Assembly (NCBI RefSeq): GCF_003073045.1
Contig: NC_037594.1
Coordinates: forward strand, 32,436,338-32,500,337
Source: Pomacea canaliculata
Lineage: Eukaryota; Mollusca; Gastropoda; Architaenioglossa; Ampullariidae
DNA length: 64,000 bases
Direction: 5' to 3'
A model generated the notes under the pieces. That model made no database searches, was not told the origin of the DNA, and saw only the letters and a program-made list of their open reading frames with translations. The stretch's first letter is position 1; every line of letters starts with the position of its first letter. This document shows positions 22,831 to 35,800 of this stretch, piece after piece. A program made the translations under genes and the position numbers.

Positions 22831-24324
22831 CAAGGCAGCGACACTACACTTAGTTACGCCTGCTTAGTCATTATGACAATCTCGCTCTACCTGAGTTAGC
22901 TATGACAAATGTGCTTCCCGCCATTTCAACATGCCGCGTACTGGGAAAATCAACTGGCTACAGCTGAAGGGGGTCATTAAAATTGTCGACAAATAGAATG
23001 CATTACCTCGACAATATTTTTGAAATGCTTATTGATAAAAATGTGTCCAGAGTTATAAATACACATATTAGACGATTGTGCCTAACAAGACCTTCAAGTT
23101 TATTTATTTAGCTATTTATTTATATACAGTACTCCAGAGAACTTCTATAAACATTTAAGTATTAATAACTGTCACTTCAAAACAACACCAACAACAAAAC
23201 AAAAGGACAACTCTAAAAATAGACCCTCTTGTCGATGGGCTTTGAGTCACAGACGGTACTGAAGGTACCAGATGCCTACTGGGATGGCCCCATACCTGTC
23301 TGGAGACAACTGAAGCTACTTATCCTGTTGCATCAACGTTATTGAATGTAAACAAGTTTTGTACCATTAGACAGGCTGGTATTCATGCGCACGGACACTT
23401 TTTCATTTATTCTGTTTCTCAGTCTCATCGCTCCGTTTGGTGTAAATTCTTGTCAGTCACCTAAAAGGTTTCACTAGATTGTCCAACATCACAATGTGTA
23501 AACTTTAAACCATAGTGAATTTGATTTGTGGACAAAGAACTGTAAACACTGTGTGTGTGTGGAAATGATAACAAACGGAACACGTCCTGAGTAGCGCGTG
23601 CCACGAGCAGCCTGCTTCCGCAAATGATTTCTTCAGTCGAATGCCTCTTTCCTTTCTTCTGGGGTCTGAGCAAACGTTTAAGATCCCGACGATGGACATT
23701 TCTTCCATTATAGCACAACGTGTGTCTCGTTAATACTTCTCTGCTTGGAGCATTCTGGGTTCTTTAAAAATAAACTGCATGTGATGAAGTAAGCATCTTT
23801 TAGACTACAGTAACATGGAAAAGTCTGGAATGGTACGCGCTTGTATTCTCTAGTGTGTGTATGTATGTTTGTTTGGCCAAAGCTCATCAAAATAAAACAG
23901 GGACGAGAGAAAGAGACTTGACCTTTCTGTCACCCAGATGCTTTCATTCAAAAGTTTAAGTTTTGCCTGTTGGCCTCCTTGAGAATTTACTGCAAAAAAT
24001 TCAACAACAGACATTCACTATTGGTGTCTGTGGCATCTATTAAACCGACTATAACTTGATAACTTTCTGGCTTTGCTTGGCTGAGTTCTCTGTGACAGAC
24101 CGGTGACAAAACATATTTTGGCACATGTAGGTAGAAAACAAAGTGGCTTTGCTGACCTGTGCTTATGACACAAAGGTTGGCAAAGCTATGATCTGAACGT
24201 GTATAAAGGCTACACCACTTTATTCTAGAGTTCTACAGCAGCCACCCATGCAGGTGAATTATTTTACCAGGAACAAAACCCGTCTAGTTCAAAGAACGGT
24301 AAAACCGGCAATATTCTCTTCTTC

Positions 24325-24375
24325 TAAAGAGAAAAAAAAAGAAAAAGAAAAAAAAGGAAGATAGAAAAAAAAATG
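24325..24375 (+). repeat. purine-rich low-complexity tract
   Basis: Nearly all A and G, with runs of A broken by single Gs. No element body is recognised beside it. Confidence 0.6.
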
Positions 24376-24657
24376 CGAAAAGTCAAACAATGCAAATCAA
24401 GCAGATGAAAAAGGGAAAAGTTATAACTGGAGGATAAGCAAGAGTAACTGCAGACATAAGGGCGCTCAACCTGTCTAACGTCTATTACACTTCCACTGAG
24501 AGAATCAGCGATGCAAGAAGCAACAAATTATACATTTTTGCTTTCAAATGTATCTGCACGCACGTGTCTGTGGACAAAGAGACAGTCACACCAACATAAC
24601 ATTTGTATTGCTCCCACCGCCAGACACTACTTGACTTACTGAAAGAAGAGTGCTTAC

Positions 24658-24835
24658 CACTCAAATGAAAGCACCCGGGGCCACGCGGGGATGTCAGTGG
24701 AGGAGCCGGCGCTTGAGATAAACCTGCTGACGAAGCTGGCGATGTGTGAAGTGCTGGATGTGAACGCAGTCTCTGCGGCTGCCTGGCTGCTCTGATGTCG
24801 TAGCTGCAGTGCTTCAGCAGACTTCAGACTTCCCG
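24658..24835 (-). other. candidate untranslated leader exon of KY-tail gene A
   Basis: On the minus strand this GC-richer block ends in GAGTG followed by the consensus donor GTAAGC at 24657. It is the best donor upstream of the coding exon, whose 5' edge is a splice acceptor. The 5' limit is a guess, and no start codon belonging to the protein frame is expected here. Confidence 0.4.
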
Positions 24836-25750
24836 GCGGGAATGGAAGCCTTCCATCAGTCTGGAAGGGAAGGGAGAGGTTCCTGATAGCCCGCCAAGTT
24901 CCTGGAATCTTGAATAATGATGGTACGTATGTTCAAAACTCTTCCTGCTGGGAAGTTTAAAAAGGTTTGAAGAAAAAGTTACCTTCCTTCTAGACAGGTC
25001 CCGCCCCCTTTTCATGTGAGTGACAAGCACAGGTAAGCGATAGGCTAAAGCTATGCTTCAGGTAGTTTTTTCTCACCTGTCTGTCTTTTATCTTACAGTC
25101 GGCGCTTCTACTTGCGGTATTTTAGGGAACCTCATCACCTGTTCAACCATATTGCGGGTAAGGAAGGAAGCTGATCTTTTCTTTTAATCCTTTCTCCTGC
25201 TCCCAACATTCCCCTCCCAACATCGCTGCAATCATCCCCGTTTTGTCATCCATCATACGCTGGGTGTTGTGTACACAAACTTCATAAGTTTTCACTTGTA
25301 ACAGGCCACGTCAGCTTATTCATCATCCTGTGTTGCGACATGGCAAAACCAGAACCTAAAGGAGACAAATGCTGGGGGCTATAATACATTAAGTTTAGCC
25401 CCCGCAGCACTCGGGGGGAGCCAAGAGGGGGGAAGTGGACTAAATCTGTTATCGTTACCGGCTTCTGCATGCTCCCGGCATCCTGAAATTTCTCCTCCCC
25501 TAAAACTTTCTCTTTTTCTCCCTTATCTACTGATTTTTGTTAACTGTCCGCTGTTGCCACTTTGATTATTCTGTGGCAGCACACAGTCATCGTGGCTCGA
25601 GGGAAAGAAGTGGGGTCTCTGATGTGTCATCTTGCTTCAAGCCTGACTGACAGTTAATGATGTTTGGCAAACCCAGTGGCGATCAACAGGAAGAACGTCT
25701 CGCAGACTAACACTGTGTCTGGGCCGCTCGCTTTCAACTTCAAAAAAAAA

Positions 25751-25860
25751 AATGCTTTACAGCCAGAGGAATGAGCAGGGCTGGAACCGACAACCATCTG
25801 CTTCACAATCGAGCCTGATACCAGGCTACGGAGTCTCCCTACCAACGGACAGCCATTAAT
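25751..25860 (-). mobile_element. tRNA-derived SINE head
   Basis: On the minus strand the A-box-like TAGCCTGGTATCAGG is followed about 35 bases later by the B-box-like GGTTCCAGCCC, the layout of a tRNA-derived SINE. A related head is seen at 56131. Element ends are not resolved. Confidence 0.5.
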
Positions 25861-26437
25861 GGCTAAGTATGTTTGAAAGGGTTTCATTGGGCCGAAGAGA
25901 TTATTATATGACCTGCTGCAGAAATTTCTAGCACGAAGTACGCAAGATGGAAGCACACAAAAAAAAAAAAAAAAAAGACCGACTGTAGCAAGCGCGAGTC
26001 GCGAATCGACGACCGGACCCGACTACATTTTTCCATTGACATCTTAGCACTGACCTGTTGTACGCATGTGTCGCCATTGCAATGAGGTTGTCAACAATCA
26101 AACTTCTTAGTCATTCAGACAAAAGAACTAATACCTAAACACTAATAAGCTAAACACCAGTGTCTCTTATGCACATTTGTCGAGTTTACAAGTTTAAAAA
26201 TATAGGCGCGCGCATACACACACACCAAGAAGAAGCCAAAACGTGAGTAACAAAGTTAATAAAAAGTATCCGAAAGAAAAAAAAAATACAGTCCTTTATA
26301 TTCCAAACGTTGGCCTTACCCACTATACACTATAGCAGCTTCAGTCAAATTTCCACTAGTTACTCTTTAGAATGAAAGAAGGACAAACTAAAAGACGATC
26401 TGTGCCAAGACGTCCACAGAATACAGTCGCCAACCTG

Positions 26438-26488
26438 ACAGGTAAACAAGTCAAACATGTAAACTGTGGACAGGTAAACAAGGGTTAC
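26438..26488 (+). promoter_or_regulatory. paired forkhead-type sites in a short direct repeat
   Basis: GACAGGTAAACAAG occurs twice, with GTAAACA at 26442-26448 and 26474-26480 (32 bases apart) and a partial GTAAAC between them. GTAAACA is the core forkhead-factor site. Whether it is functional cannot be judged from sequence alone. Confidence 0.3.
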
Positions 26489-29400
26489 AAAGTGTGGAAA
26501 GGTAGGGCGGGGGAGGAATGGGGAATGGAAGAGAAAGGTTAATTTGGTTCACGAGGCACATTTTGTTATTTATGACCTGCACAGGCACGAGACACGTTCC
26601 TCTTGTAACAAAGCATCACACTTTGTGTCTGTGTGTATATTCGACTATGCGGCTGGTGATACATTTAACCTCTTTTCGCTGCCAGAGTGCTAGGTCGTCG
26701 CTTTTTAGTCTTTCCCCGCTCGGGGCTGTTTTATTTTGAAAAACTTTGGAGCAGCTCATTGACCTTTTGACATTTTCACAAACCGTCCGTTACAGAGAGT
26801 GAGTGGTCCATCAGATATGACAATCCTTACATCGATACCACAAAGTTTTTAAACACTTCAATACATCACACTTCTAAGTAGATAAATAGCTATAACAATA
26901 TTATTTTAAAAAGTCTAAAGTTAGAAACTGTCTGGTTAGGTGGGAAGTAACACTTTTAATCCTTAAAAGATAACAAAAATTATAAAAACGTTGACAGGTG
27001 TTCGACATTGTAAAAAGGGAAGAAAGGGGTTAATATTGTGAAATGAATTCTGTTGGGGTTGGCAATCTTGGGTTTATTCACCTCGGTCGCAAAAATAGCG
27101 AGACAGGTGGGGGATGGGGAGGTAGATGTGAGCGGGGGGATAGTGTGCTGTAGATGTTTACTGACCCCTGGCGGCTTCTCACGATCCACAAGTGCAGCAG
27201 CGATTATTTGCAGCACTGTTCAGGGGAAGATGTTGAAGAAACACACAACAGTTGTGCTCAGCTTTAATTTCCTCGTAAACCAATTTTAACTGGGGCTGCA
27301 TGGAAGGCTGTTTATTTGCGTCTGATCACAGCTTTCAGATGAAGTTTTCATCTTGGAGCAAAGACATTCCTGTGTGGACCAACTTGTACACACTGTGTCT
27401 GTCCGTTTGTCGGTCGGTCTGTAAAAATAACAAAAAAACAAGTTTTTAACTTAATTACTGAATACTTTACCTTGATGGTTAGATAACTACAGGTGTGAAG
27501 TCTTTGAACTTCAGAATAAAGTATACAAGTGAAGTCTCAGACGCCGTGGTGAGGTAAGTGCTTCTGCATTATGGAAGCTTGAGGTGAAGCTTACTGCACC
27601 GTTAATTATCGCCACACCTTCCCCAGTCTACTCTGTGCGATAATCCGTCGGCCGGAAGCAGTTAGACCAGGTGGCACGCAGCACCTCTCAGCATCCTTCT
27701 TAACTTCCCTGCTAGCTGTCACTACAAACCAATCATCTTAGACAGAGTTTTTGTCAGTCTCAAGTGTGTGAGAGGCTTGTCAGAACATGATTTCTTTTCT
27801 CAAAACCAGGTTTAGTTTACCACAAGTTACACTGTTACACATTCCCGGCTACTGAACAAGAAATTTCACTTCTTTGTCAAGAAGCAAGTGTTCAAGAAAT
27901 GACATTTTCACCTGTGCACAGACAGAAGCCATTTTGTCAAGTCTTCAAATATCACCATACACAAAAAAGGTCAAAGCTGTGAGGTCACGATATGTTTTCA
28001 GCTCTCCCATTGGCCCTCAACGTAAATGTATCCACGTACAATCCTGACGTCAGCGTTGTTGATCTCCTTCTATGCATGCTGATATCTGTAAGCGTGTATA
28101 ATGTATCTTGAGAACGGAAGAAAACATTTTCCCTTCTTTAGGACGCATATGGATTAAAAAACTGATAAATCAAAAATTCCAAAGATAGATAACATGTCAG
28201 TTTAAACGCAAATACATTACTGAAAGACAACAAACTTTCCGACAGGAGTCGAGCACAAACGCTCTCACAACGCTGACTGACCGGGACTAACAACTATTTT
28301 CTGTGCTAACTTGGATCGCACTCACGCACATAAGTGTGAAACTGAAAATAGAAATGAGTTCCCATAAGTCATTAACTTATAAATTGTAATCTATGTGTCA
28401 GTGATGTGCAAAATATTGATGCTTGCTTCTGCATCCTTAAGATGATGTCAAGAGGGTTATGCAATGTTTGACCGCTCTCAGCTAACGTGTTGCCATGAGC
28501 GATAATAATGATAAAAAAAAAAAAAAGCTTTTCTGCGCTTAGTCACTTTTTCTCTTCTCTGTTTCCAACTTCTCTATCCTTTGATGTTTTAGTGCTGAAC
28601 TCGCAAGAATGGTATTTCGGTCTTCGCGATAGTTCCAGAACTTTACAGCTTCTCCCTTTTTGCAACAAGCGAGGCTGTTATTTGCAGCTTTGTTGCACCG
28701 AAAGATATGTTTTTATCATGCTGTTGTGATAGCCAAATTATACATTCACTCAACGGCGATCATATATTTTTATTTTCAGATGATCAGTAGCACTCTGTTG
28801 CCGTTGCTCAAATTTGGCGAGTCCTGGTCTCCTCTATGGTGCACCCACCACACACTACTGTTAATTCCAGGTGCTCAAAAAAACACAGCTATTCGTCTTT
28901 GGATCCACAAAAGAAGCGATGAACCAAAAGAGCCGTTATCAAGCCTCCCTGCCAAGTCTAGCAATTTATTTTTTCTTCTTCCTTTTCTTTTTTGGCCAAG
29001 CGAGCAAGTGCAAGGCGGAACGCTGAAAAAAGAATTCTCGCAACTCTGTAGTTTTCTTCGACTATCACGACGGGATAAGACTGAAAACAATTGTGATTTA
29101 TAGCTGCAAATGCTATGTAAAATTACCTTTTGGCACAAATCTGTAACTCACAAACACACAAAAAATAAATCCATTGTGTTGTTAGCACGACATACCTAAA
29201 AAGAAGAAGAAAGAGAGGGAAGAAACGCGTTGTAATTATCATTCCTGAAGATGTAACAGTGATACCCATCACACCCCTGGTGGCATGCCAGAGGCTGTAT
29301 TCATGAAGAGAAGATAAGTCATCGTCCCGAGTAAATCAAGAGCAAGCATCTTCTCTAAATAGTCATTAAGAGCGTCCAGGTGTTGATTTTCCGAGGATCG

Positions 29401-32400
29401 TAGTTATAAATTAGTGGAAAAGATGCCTGGGAGTAAAGTAAAATAAATATCCGTGGAGTTTTTAACTACAAAGACGAAATATTTTCCTTGATTTCTCCAT
29501 TCTGCCCAAGAGTGGTAATGTAGTTTCGCTTCATGAGCATGGCCACTGATATTATGAGAGTTGGACTAGTTGGCTGTAACCTGCTGGGATGCCCGGCCAT
29601 TAACCTTACCTACTGGGTTGCGTGGCACAATGCAGTGTATCACCACGTGTGACTGACAGTTCAAAGGTCAAGTCACCTATTATTAACTTCGGTTTTTTTT
29701 TTTCTATTCCAAACCCAGGTGAAAAAAAAAACTGAAAGATTGTAACACTTCTGCGATAAGCCAATAAATGTTGGCAACTGGCTGTCTAAAAATCTCTCGA
29801 TCTTCAGGGGAGAGCCAGGCTATCGTAGACGTGTATCTAAAGGCAACAGTTTGAACTTAAATGCAAAAATCATAGCCTCCTCCCACCCAACCCCTTAAAA
29901 AGGCAAGAAAAAAAGAAAATATGTCGGTGCAAAGTGTGTGAATAGGCTACAAGAATGTTTTAAAGTTTAACCCCTATTTTCTACTGTCTGGATTTGCAAT
30001 CTACTCTTCCTTTCATAACTTTGTGTTCTTCCTGCCTGTACAGTGTATGTGTCTCGACACCCGCCACCTGGGTGAAAACGGTGGGAAAATAGTTGGAGTT
30101 CACAGGTGACACGAAAACTCTCGACAAACAGTCATGCAGGTGCTAACGAAAGACAAATAGGGCAAAGGGCAGGTGTAAGGTTAGCGGTTGACGAAGCTAC
30201 CCAAACAATCTTTCCCATCCATTGAGACCGACGATTAGAAGATTTGTCACAACGAACGTGTATACGATACTCCAACACCAACAAAAGAAAGACCTCGATA
30301 TTCCGATGTTAGACAATTTTCCGGACTAACTTTTCTACAGAAGCAGTCAATTGTAGTTTGATGTCGGTATTTGAAGCAGAAAATTGACTCCTCCCCATTC
30401 GTTACCCATCTTCGGAGCAGCTGGGCTGTGAGAACACCAGGTGAGGAGGATGGTTAGGTCTAGATATAGATATCCCCTCAGAGCACACTCTGTGGATGTG
30501 ATTCTTGTAAACAAGCTAACCTTCACGAGTTTTCTCCGGTTTTCTCCCCATTCCCTGCATAGCAGGAAATCACCAGTGACACGTTCCCACCAAATAAATC
30601 AACCAGGTAACCAGCATCGACACGCTGGGACTGGAGTCTCACCAGGTTTAGTCCACATCATGTTACACCAGGGTGAGCAAAGTTTTCTTCTCGGGCCGGT
30701 CTCACAATTCTAAACTATGGGGTGGGGCGGAGACATAGAAAACCCACGCCATGTTACTATGCAACAAACCTCGTGAAAATAGGGAAAACATGCTTGTGGT
30801 GTTCACAACGAATTTAATGTGAACAATGAATATGTTTGAATTCGCTCACGAGTCTTTCAAAATGTGGCCGCGTTTCCGATGTGACAATTCTCAGAGCTGC
30901 GGCCAAATGTTCATCCATCTCCGCGAACACAGGTCAGACTTGCTCTGCTTCATGATTGAAAAAGTCTGTTCGCAGACAAACCTCGATGCCAACATCAAAG
31001 TTCGGAAACGTTCAACATGTCATGTCGTCTCACTACTTTGTGTGGACGATGTGACGTGACTGTTCCGTGCATTTAACAATGGACCATGTCAACACACATA
31101 AAGATCTTTGCATGTTGAAACTGAATTAAAACACTACTTTACTGTACTGCCGCCACCTGGAGCATAGACACTGTCTGGGCTGGCCACCTTGTCCACAAGA
31201 TTTGAAAAGAACTAGACACTTTCTTGAAGAAGAAACAGCAAGAAATTCAGATGGTAAGCTTAAATTTTATGACCCAAAGAAATTTAGTCTTGAAATTAAT
31301 TATAATTTAACATTTTTCAGTTCCTTTTTGTAAAGCGATGTGAACTTGACTCTGGTTGGAGAACAGTGCTAATTAAACTCTCTGATACTGAGTATTGCTT
31401 GTTTGAGGCGGGATGAGGTGAAGAGCAACATATCTTTCACATGGGGTACAAAATAGCGCATCACCGGAGATAATAGTAATGACACATTAGCAATCACTAC
31501 ACGTGCGTCCATCGATAAATCGAACAGGTGAAACAAGACACACCTACACTCACCATCCCTGGGAGGTTTAACCCCACTGACAGGTGATAAGACCAGCCGT
31601 TCATTTCACTAGAGGAACACATTATGAAAAACTTGCTGAACATTTTAATAATTACATAAATATATGTGTGTACAAAGATAATGCGCCATGCTGCAAAGAG
31701 AAGAAAACAAAATATCTGCCAGCCATGATCTTGTCAAGGGTTTTAAAGTCCAAACAGGAGCTGCTTACAGTCCAGCCAGATAACTGTTTCATGGTAAATA
31801 AATGGATAAATGGACTTGACCTAATCAAACATCACGTGACAATACCTTGGAAATATGCTTTCAGGTGACTCGTTAAACATTCTTAATAAAAGTAAGAATT
31901 CCCAAACTTTTCGACTGTACAAAATGGCGAAAAAAAGAACAAAATATTTTGGTCTAAAGCAGGTCTGTAAACAGGTGCTATAAAAAATGTTTTCTTGAAG
32001 GAGGAAAAAAAGAAAGGTTACACAAATTATAGCTACCGGGCTGCTGTTAAATGAGGCTGTGGACATGAGCCCTAGCTACCCTAAATAGCTGTTTGGCAGA
32101 AAATGGGTGGCAGCCAACCATACCTGGGTAAATAAACAGCGATGGCATCGGCAAGTCTCCATTGTGCGTATTGGGATAAAGCCTTTTCAAATTTCTATAG
32201 TTTAAAATAAAATCACATCAGATGTCCCAGCAGTCACTTATCAACAAACATCCGAGTCACGGTCACCGTGCTGCCACAAACATTAATTTTGAAGTCCGAG
32301 TTCACAAATCAGTTCGTAGTAACGGTTAGTTCGAACACAGGAACACGTTTGTTATGTTATTATTCATATTACCTTTATGAATTTTATGATATTTGAAAGT

Positions 32401-32800
32401 GTTTTTCAAGTGTTATATGGGCAAAGAAAGGTAAAATATAGAACTAAGTGATATTAAAGACGAACTGTAGTATGTGTTTCGACTTAAAGACGGTCTCGGG
32501 ACTCGTTTGTAACCGGAGGCCGACTGTGGTGGTCACAGACCTTCATGATGGTCGATGGTGTTGGTGGTCACTGCATTAATAATATAATGTGTCATCAGTT
32601 CGCATGTCCTCGTTGATACAAACAATCGCCCGTTCCGAGGCAAGCCACGCGACAACAGTTATGGATGCAACGAGACAAAGAACCGTCGCACACAAGCCCC
32701 ACGACCCCACGACCCCACCCTCAGTAACCTATGATCACGTGGTGATCACCCCAGATCGCGTGACGTGGCTTGGCATGCACAATGTCCCAGGCGCTGATGA

Positions 32801-35800
32801 TCAGATGGTGTACTCTAGCAGAGTGTTATATTTGTTGCCACCCGACTTCACGTTGACCTTCACTTTGGTGTTTGGCGGGTAGGACTTGCTGAAGTCGACC
32901 AGACCATCAAAGATGCCAGGCTCCACCTGCTCCAGCTGATTCCAGTCCTCGTCAATTTTCACCTGGAAACCAATATTGTACAATAATGCGATGTGCCTCA
33001 GTAATGTACACCGGGGTATATACTACAAATTGAGGTCAAAATTAAGGTTATGATTTGGGGTGGAAGTTAAGGGTTGGGTCTTGGTTAAGGGTTGGTTAAT
33101 ATTTTCTCGTATAAATACATACTATAGCACGAATAAATCAACGTATGGTCATTTTTTTGTTGTTATATAGGAAACCATTTTACGACATTTGTTGGCTTTC
33201 AGTATTTCTTATAATACATTTTTTATAATCCACATCGGATGGGATGAAGTTACTAAAGTGAAAACACTTACTCCACAATCACATGACGATTTAATTACTG
33301 ATATATTATGGCTAGATGCGATGAGAGCTGTTATTTTTCTCTTCCTGACATCAACACAAGTGTTTACACACGTTACGACATGTCGTCAAGAGCAATATTC
33401 GCAGATCAAAAGTTGCTTAATGCGATTCATTTCTCCTGCCAGCAAAAAATCGTATGTTTATAGGCAATAAGCTGAGATTTTTTTACTCGCACACCTAGCA
33501 GCACGAGAGTGGTTACCGGTCCGCTCTGCCACGAGTGCTTGTCTTGATGTTTGCTGTAAGTGGCAACACGTGGCGCACTTCCAGCTTTTTAATATCTAAA
33601 ATGGCGTCTTGGCTGGCACAGGGTTAATAATAATAAATGTAAAATGTGTAAAGCGCATACTCACACTCCTAAGGAACATGCTCTTAGCGCCTAAGAACAA
33701 GAACGAAACATGAACAGCATACGAGCACGAACTTGTATTACTGGACTGCTAACAACGATTTTTTTTCCCAGTTAACTACTAAAACGAGGTAGGAGTGTAA
33801 AAAGCTTCCGGTTTAGTCACATTCGTTGTGGAGGCTCGCCGAGACTAACAGCAGAGACTTTCGCAAGAGGCTAAGCAAGGGTTGGTCTCGGCAGACAGAC
33901 AGCAGTCCACATACTACACACGTCAGCGATAGAAGTTTATGTCGTCACCAGCTTAGACATCCACAGACCGAACAGTTGGCGGTTTGGGCGTTACCAGCGG
34001 AAGCTGCCATGGTTACGCAGTTACTTCCGATCTTCGCACAATGTTTGTGTTAAGTTACTAACTTCGAGAGCAGAATTGTAAAATGTAATGAACAGGGAGT
34101 AAAACTGAGCCTGCAGTTCGATGATGTGCTTTGAGTGTGTGCTGATGTAAAACTATATTCTAGCAAATAGTTTTTTAATATTTTAACGGAATAAAGAGGA
34201 ATAAAATTTGTCCAGTACACCATAGTGTACACAACCAAAACTTTAGCTTTATCAGAAAATATTAATGTTTAACAGTTAACGATGCCCGGAATAACAGCTG
34301 ATTTCCATAGCAACTGGTACTCATGTTGATGTCTCAGTATTTTGGGCTGTCCTGCCTCTAACTTCCTATTTTTCTAATAGGATCACGGGTGCATGGTTTT
34401 TGTTTTCTTGACCTGTACAGAGCTTAAATGTTTTAATTCTTTTATTTCAAAACTGGTGATGTAGATGTTACTCTTCGTGTCTCACACTGATTTTAGGACT
34501 TGCAATTCTCGCACTTCGGAGGATTTCCGCCTCGGAAATTTTTTTCCACTCAAGAAAAAACTAGGGAATGTCATGAGCAGGGTCTGTAAACATTTTAAGT
34601 TCTACCGACTAAACAAAGGTATTCCGAGGCCCCACCCCTCTCAGGAGTGATCAAAAGGGCGATAAACAGAAGGCTGAAAGAGCTGACAGGTGGAAAGTGG
34701 ATTGCTGGTGGAAGCTGGGAATGAGAACAAGGAACATCGGGGCTACACTTCAGGCCAATACCATGTTTCAAAGCCAAGCAGGTCATACAGTAAAGGATGA
34801 AGTGAGAAAGCAATTATAGGACATAATGCAGTTAATCATGATTTGATTTGGCTAAGCACAACTACTTTGATGTGTTAAACACGCGCAACGAGGAAGAAAG
34901 ATGTCATTTTAGTAATAAGAAGAAAAGAATGAATATCTGATTATTTTATCCTACATTTCCAGCTTATTTTTGAGTGTATTAACGTATTTTGTTCGTGACT
35001 GAGTGATTTGTATTAGGCAGGAGCCCAATCCTTGCCTATCGGATTTCTTTACAAGCTGGACACTACAAGCCCTATAATTTGTACACGAATTGTAAGGTTG
35101 TTCTATGGACATGAAACCAGTATCACCCATTAGTTTCATATCAGTGGTCAGTTATAAGGACAGATGGATACGACAGACTACAAGTGGCTGATGTAGTGTC
35201 CCCCACCTGCACATCTCGAGCTCCTGGAATGTTGAGTCGGAAGCGCAACGGGGGTCCACGATAGCCTCGAGGAATACCCAAGGTTCTCTGAGGTAACATC
35301 CGCCGTCCTTCCACATCTGGTACTGTTTGGGCAGGGTTGTAACACTCTGCAAAAGAATTTGGTATTATTGTGTGAAATATAAACTTCTCATCTAAGGGAG
35401 ATTAATATTTACACGAAGATTTTTTAAAAGTTTTAGTTTAATCCTCTTCGCAACGATTGAAGTGTTAGCCGCCAACTTTCATGCCATCTCCATCGCAGGC
35501 AATCAACTGACTTTCAGGTCTTACTCTACCGCTTTTTTCTTCTTCTTCACAGTTTGTCACAATCCAGTAGCCTGCCTCTCTTTCTTTCTCCTAAAGCCGT
35601 AGTTATGAAGCGAAGGCAAGTCGTTGCCCTGGTAACAACATGAGGAACTCAAGGACAAGCGCCCTGTCCTGTGTTTAGTCCACTGCAGGCCCTGTCGGCG
35701 CAAGGTGGATTTATACCAACGACCAATGAGAAAAGTATCAGTGACAGGATGAACACCTGCTTGACGTCTATGTCCACTCTAAAGGATTCTGTCAGCTGGT

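Larger units (their letters stand above)
20830..24657 (-). other. leader intron of KY-tail gene A
   Basis: It is bounded by the predicted leader-exon donor (GTAAGC, minus strand, 24657) and the acceptor just upstream of the coding start (minus-strand CAG near 20820). It contains the E-box minisatellite at 22604-22830, a possible SINE near 22330-22560 and a purine-rich tract near 24325-24375. No coding sequence was recognised. Confidence 0.45.
24836..32800. other. 8-kb intergenic stretch between KY-tail genes A and B
   Basis: No conserved coding exon was found on either strand. It contains a SINE-like sequence near 25751-25860, an A run at 25957-25976 and a pair of forkhead-type GTAAACA sites near 26442-26480. 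The 147-codon open frame at 28660-29103 (+) and the overlapping minus-strand frame show no known domain and no splice context. The rest is unexplained single-copy-looking DNA that may include regulatory sequence for gene A. Confidence 0.45.

Noticed and set aside
28660-29103. 147-codon plus-strand open frame
   Set aside because: No domain recognised; hydrophobic/low-complexity translation with a competing frame on the other strand.
35275-35285. Programmed -1 ribosomal frameshift in KY-tail B, and likewise in hillarin exon 5
   Set aside because: No slippery heptamer of the X XXY YYZ type at either site, and the two sites are at unrelated positions of the protein; a lost base is simpler.
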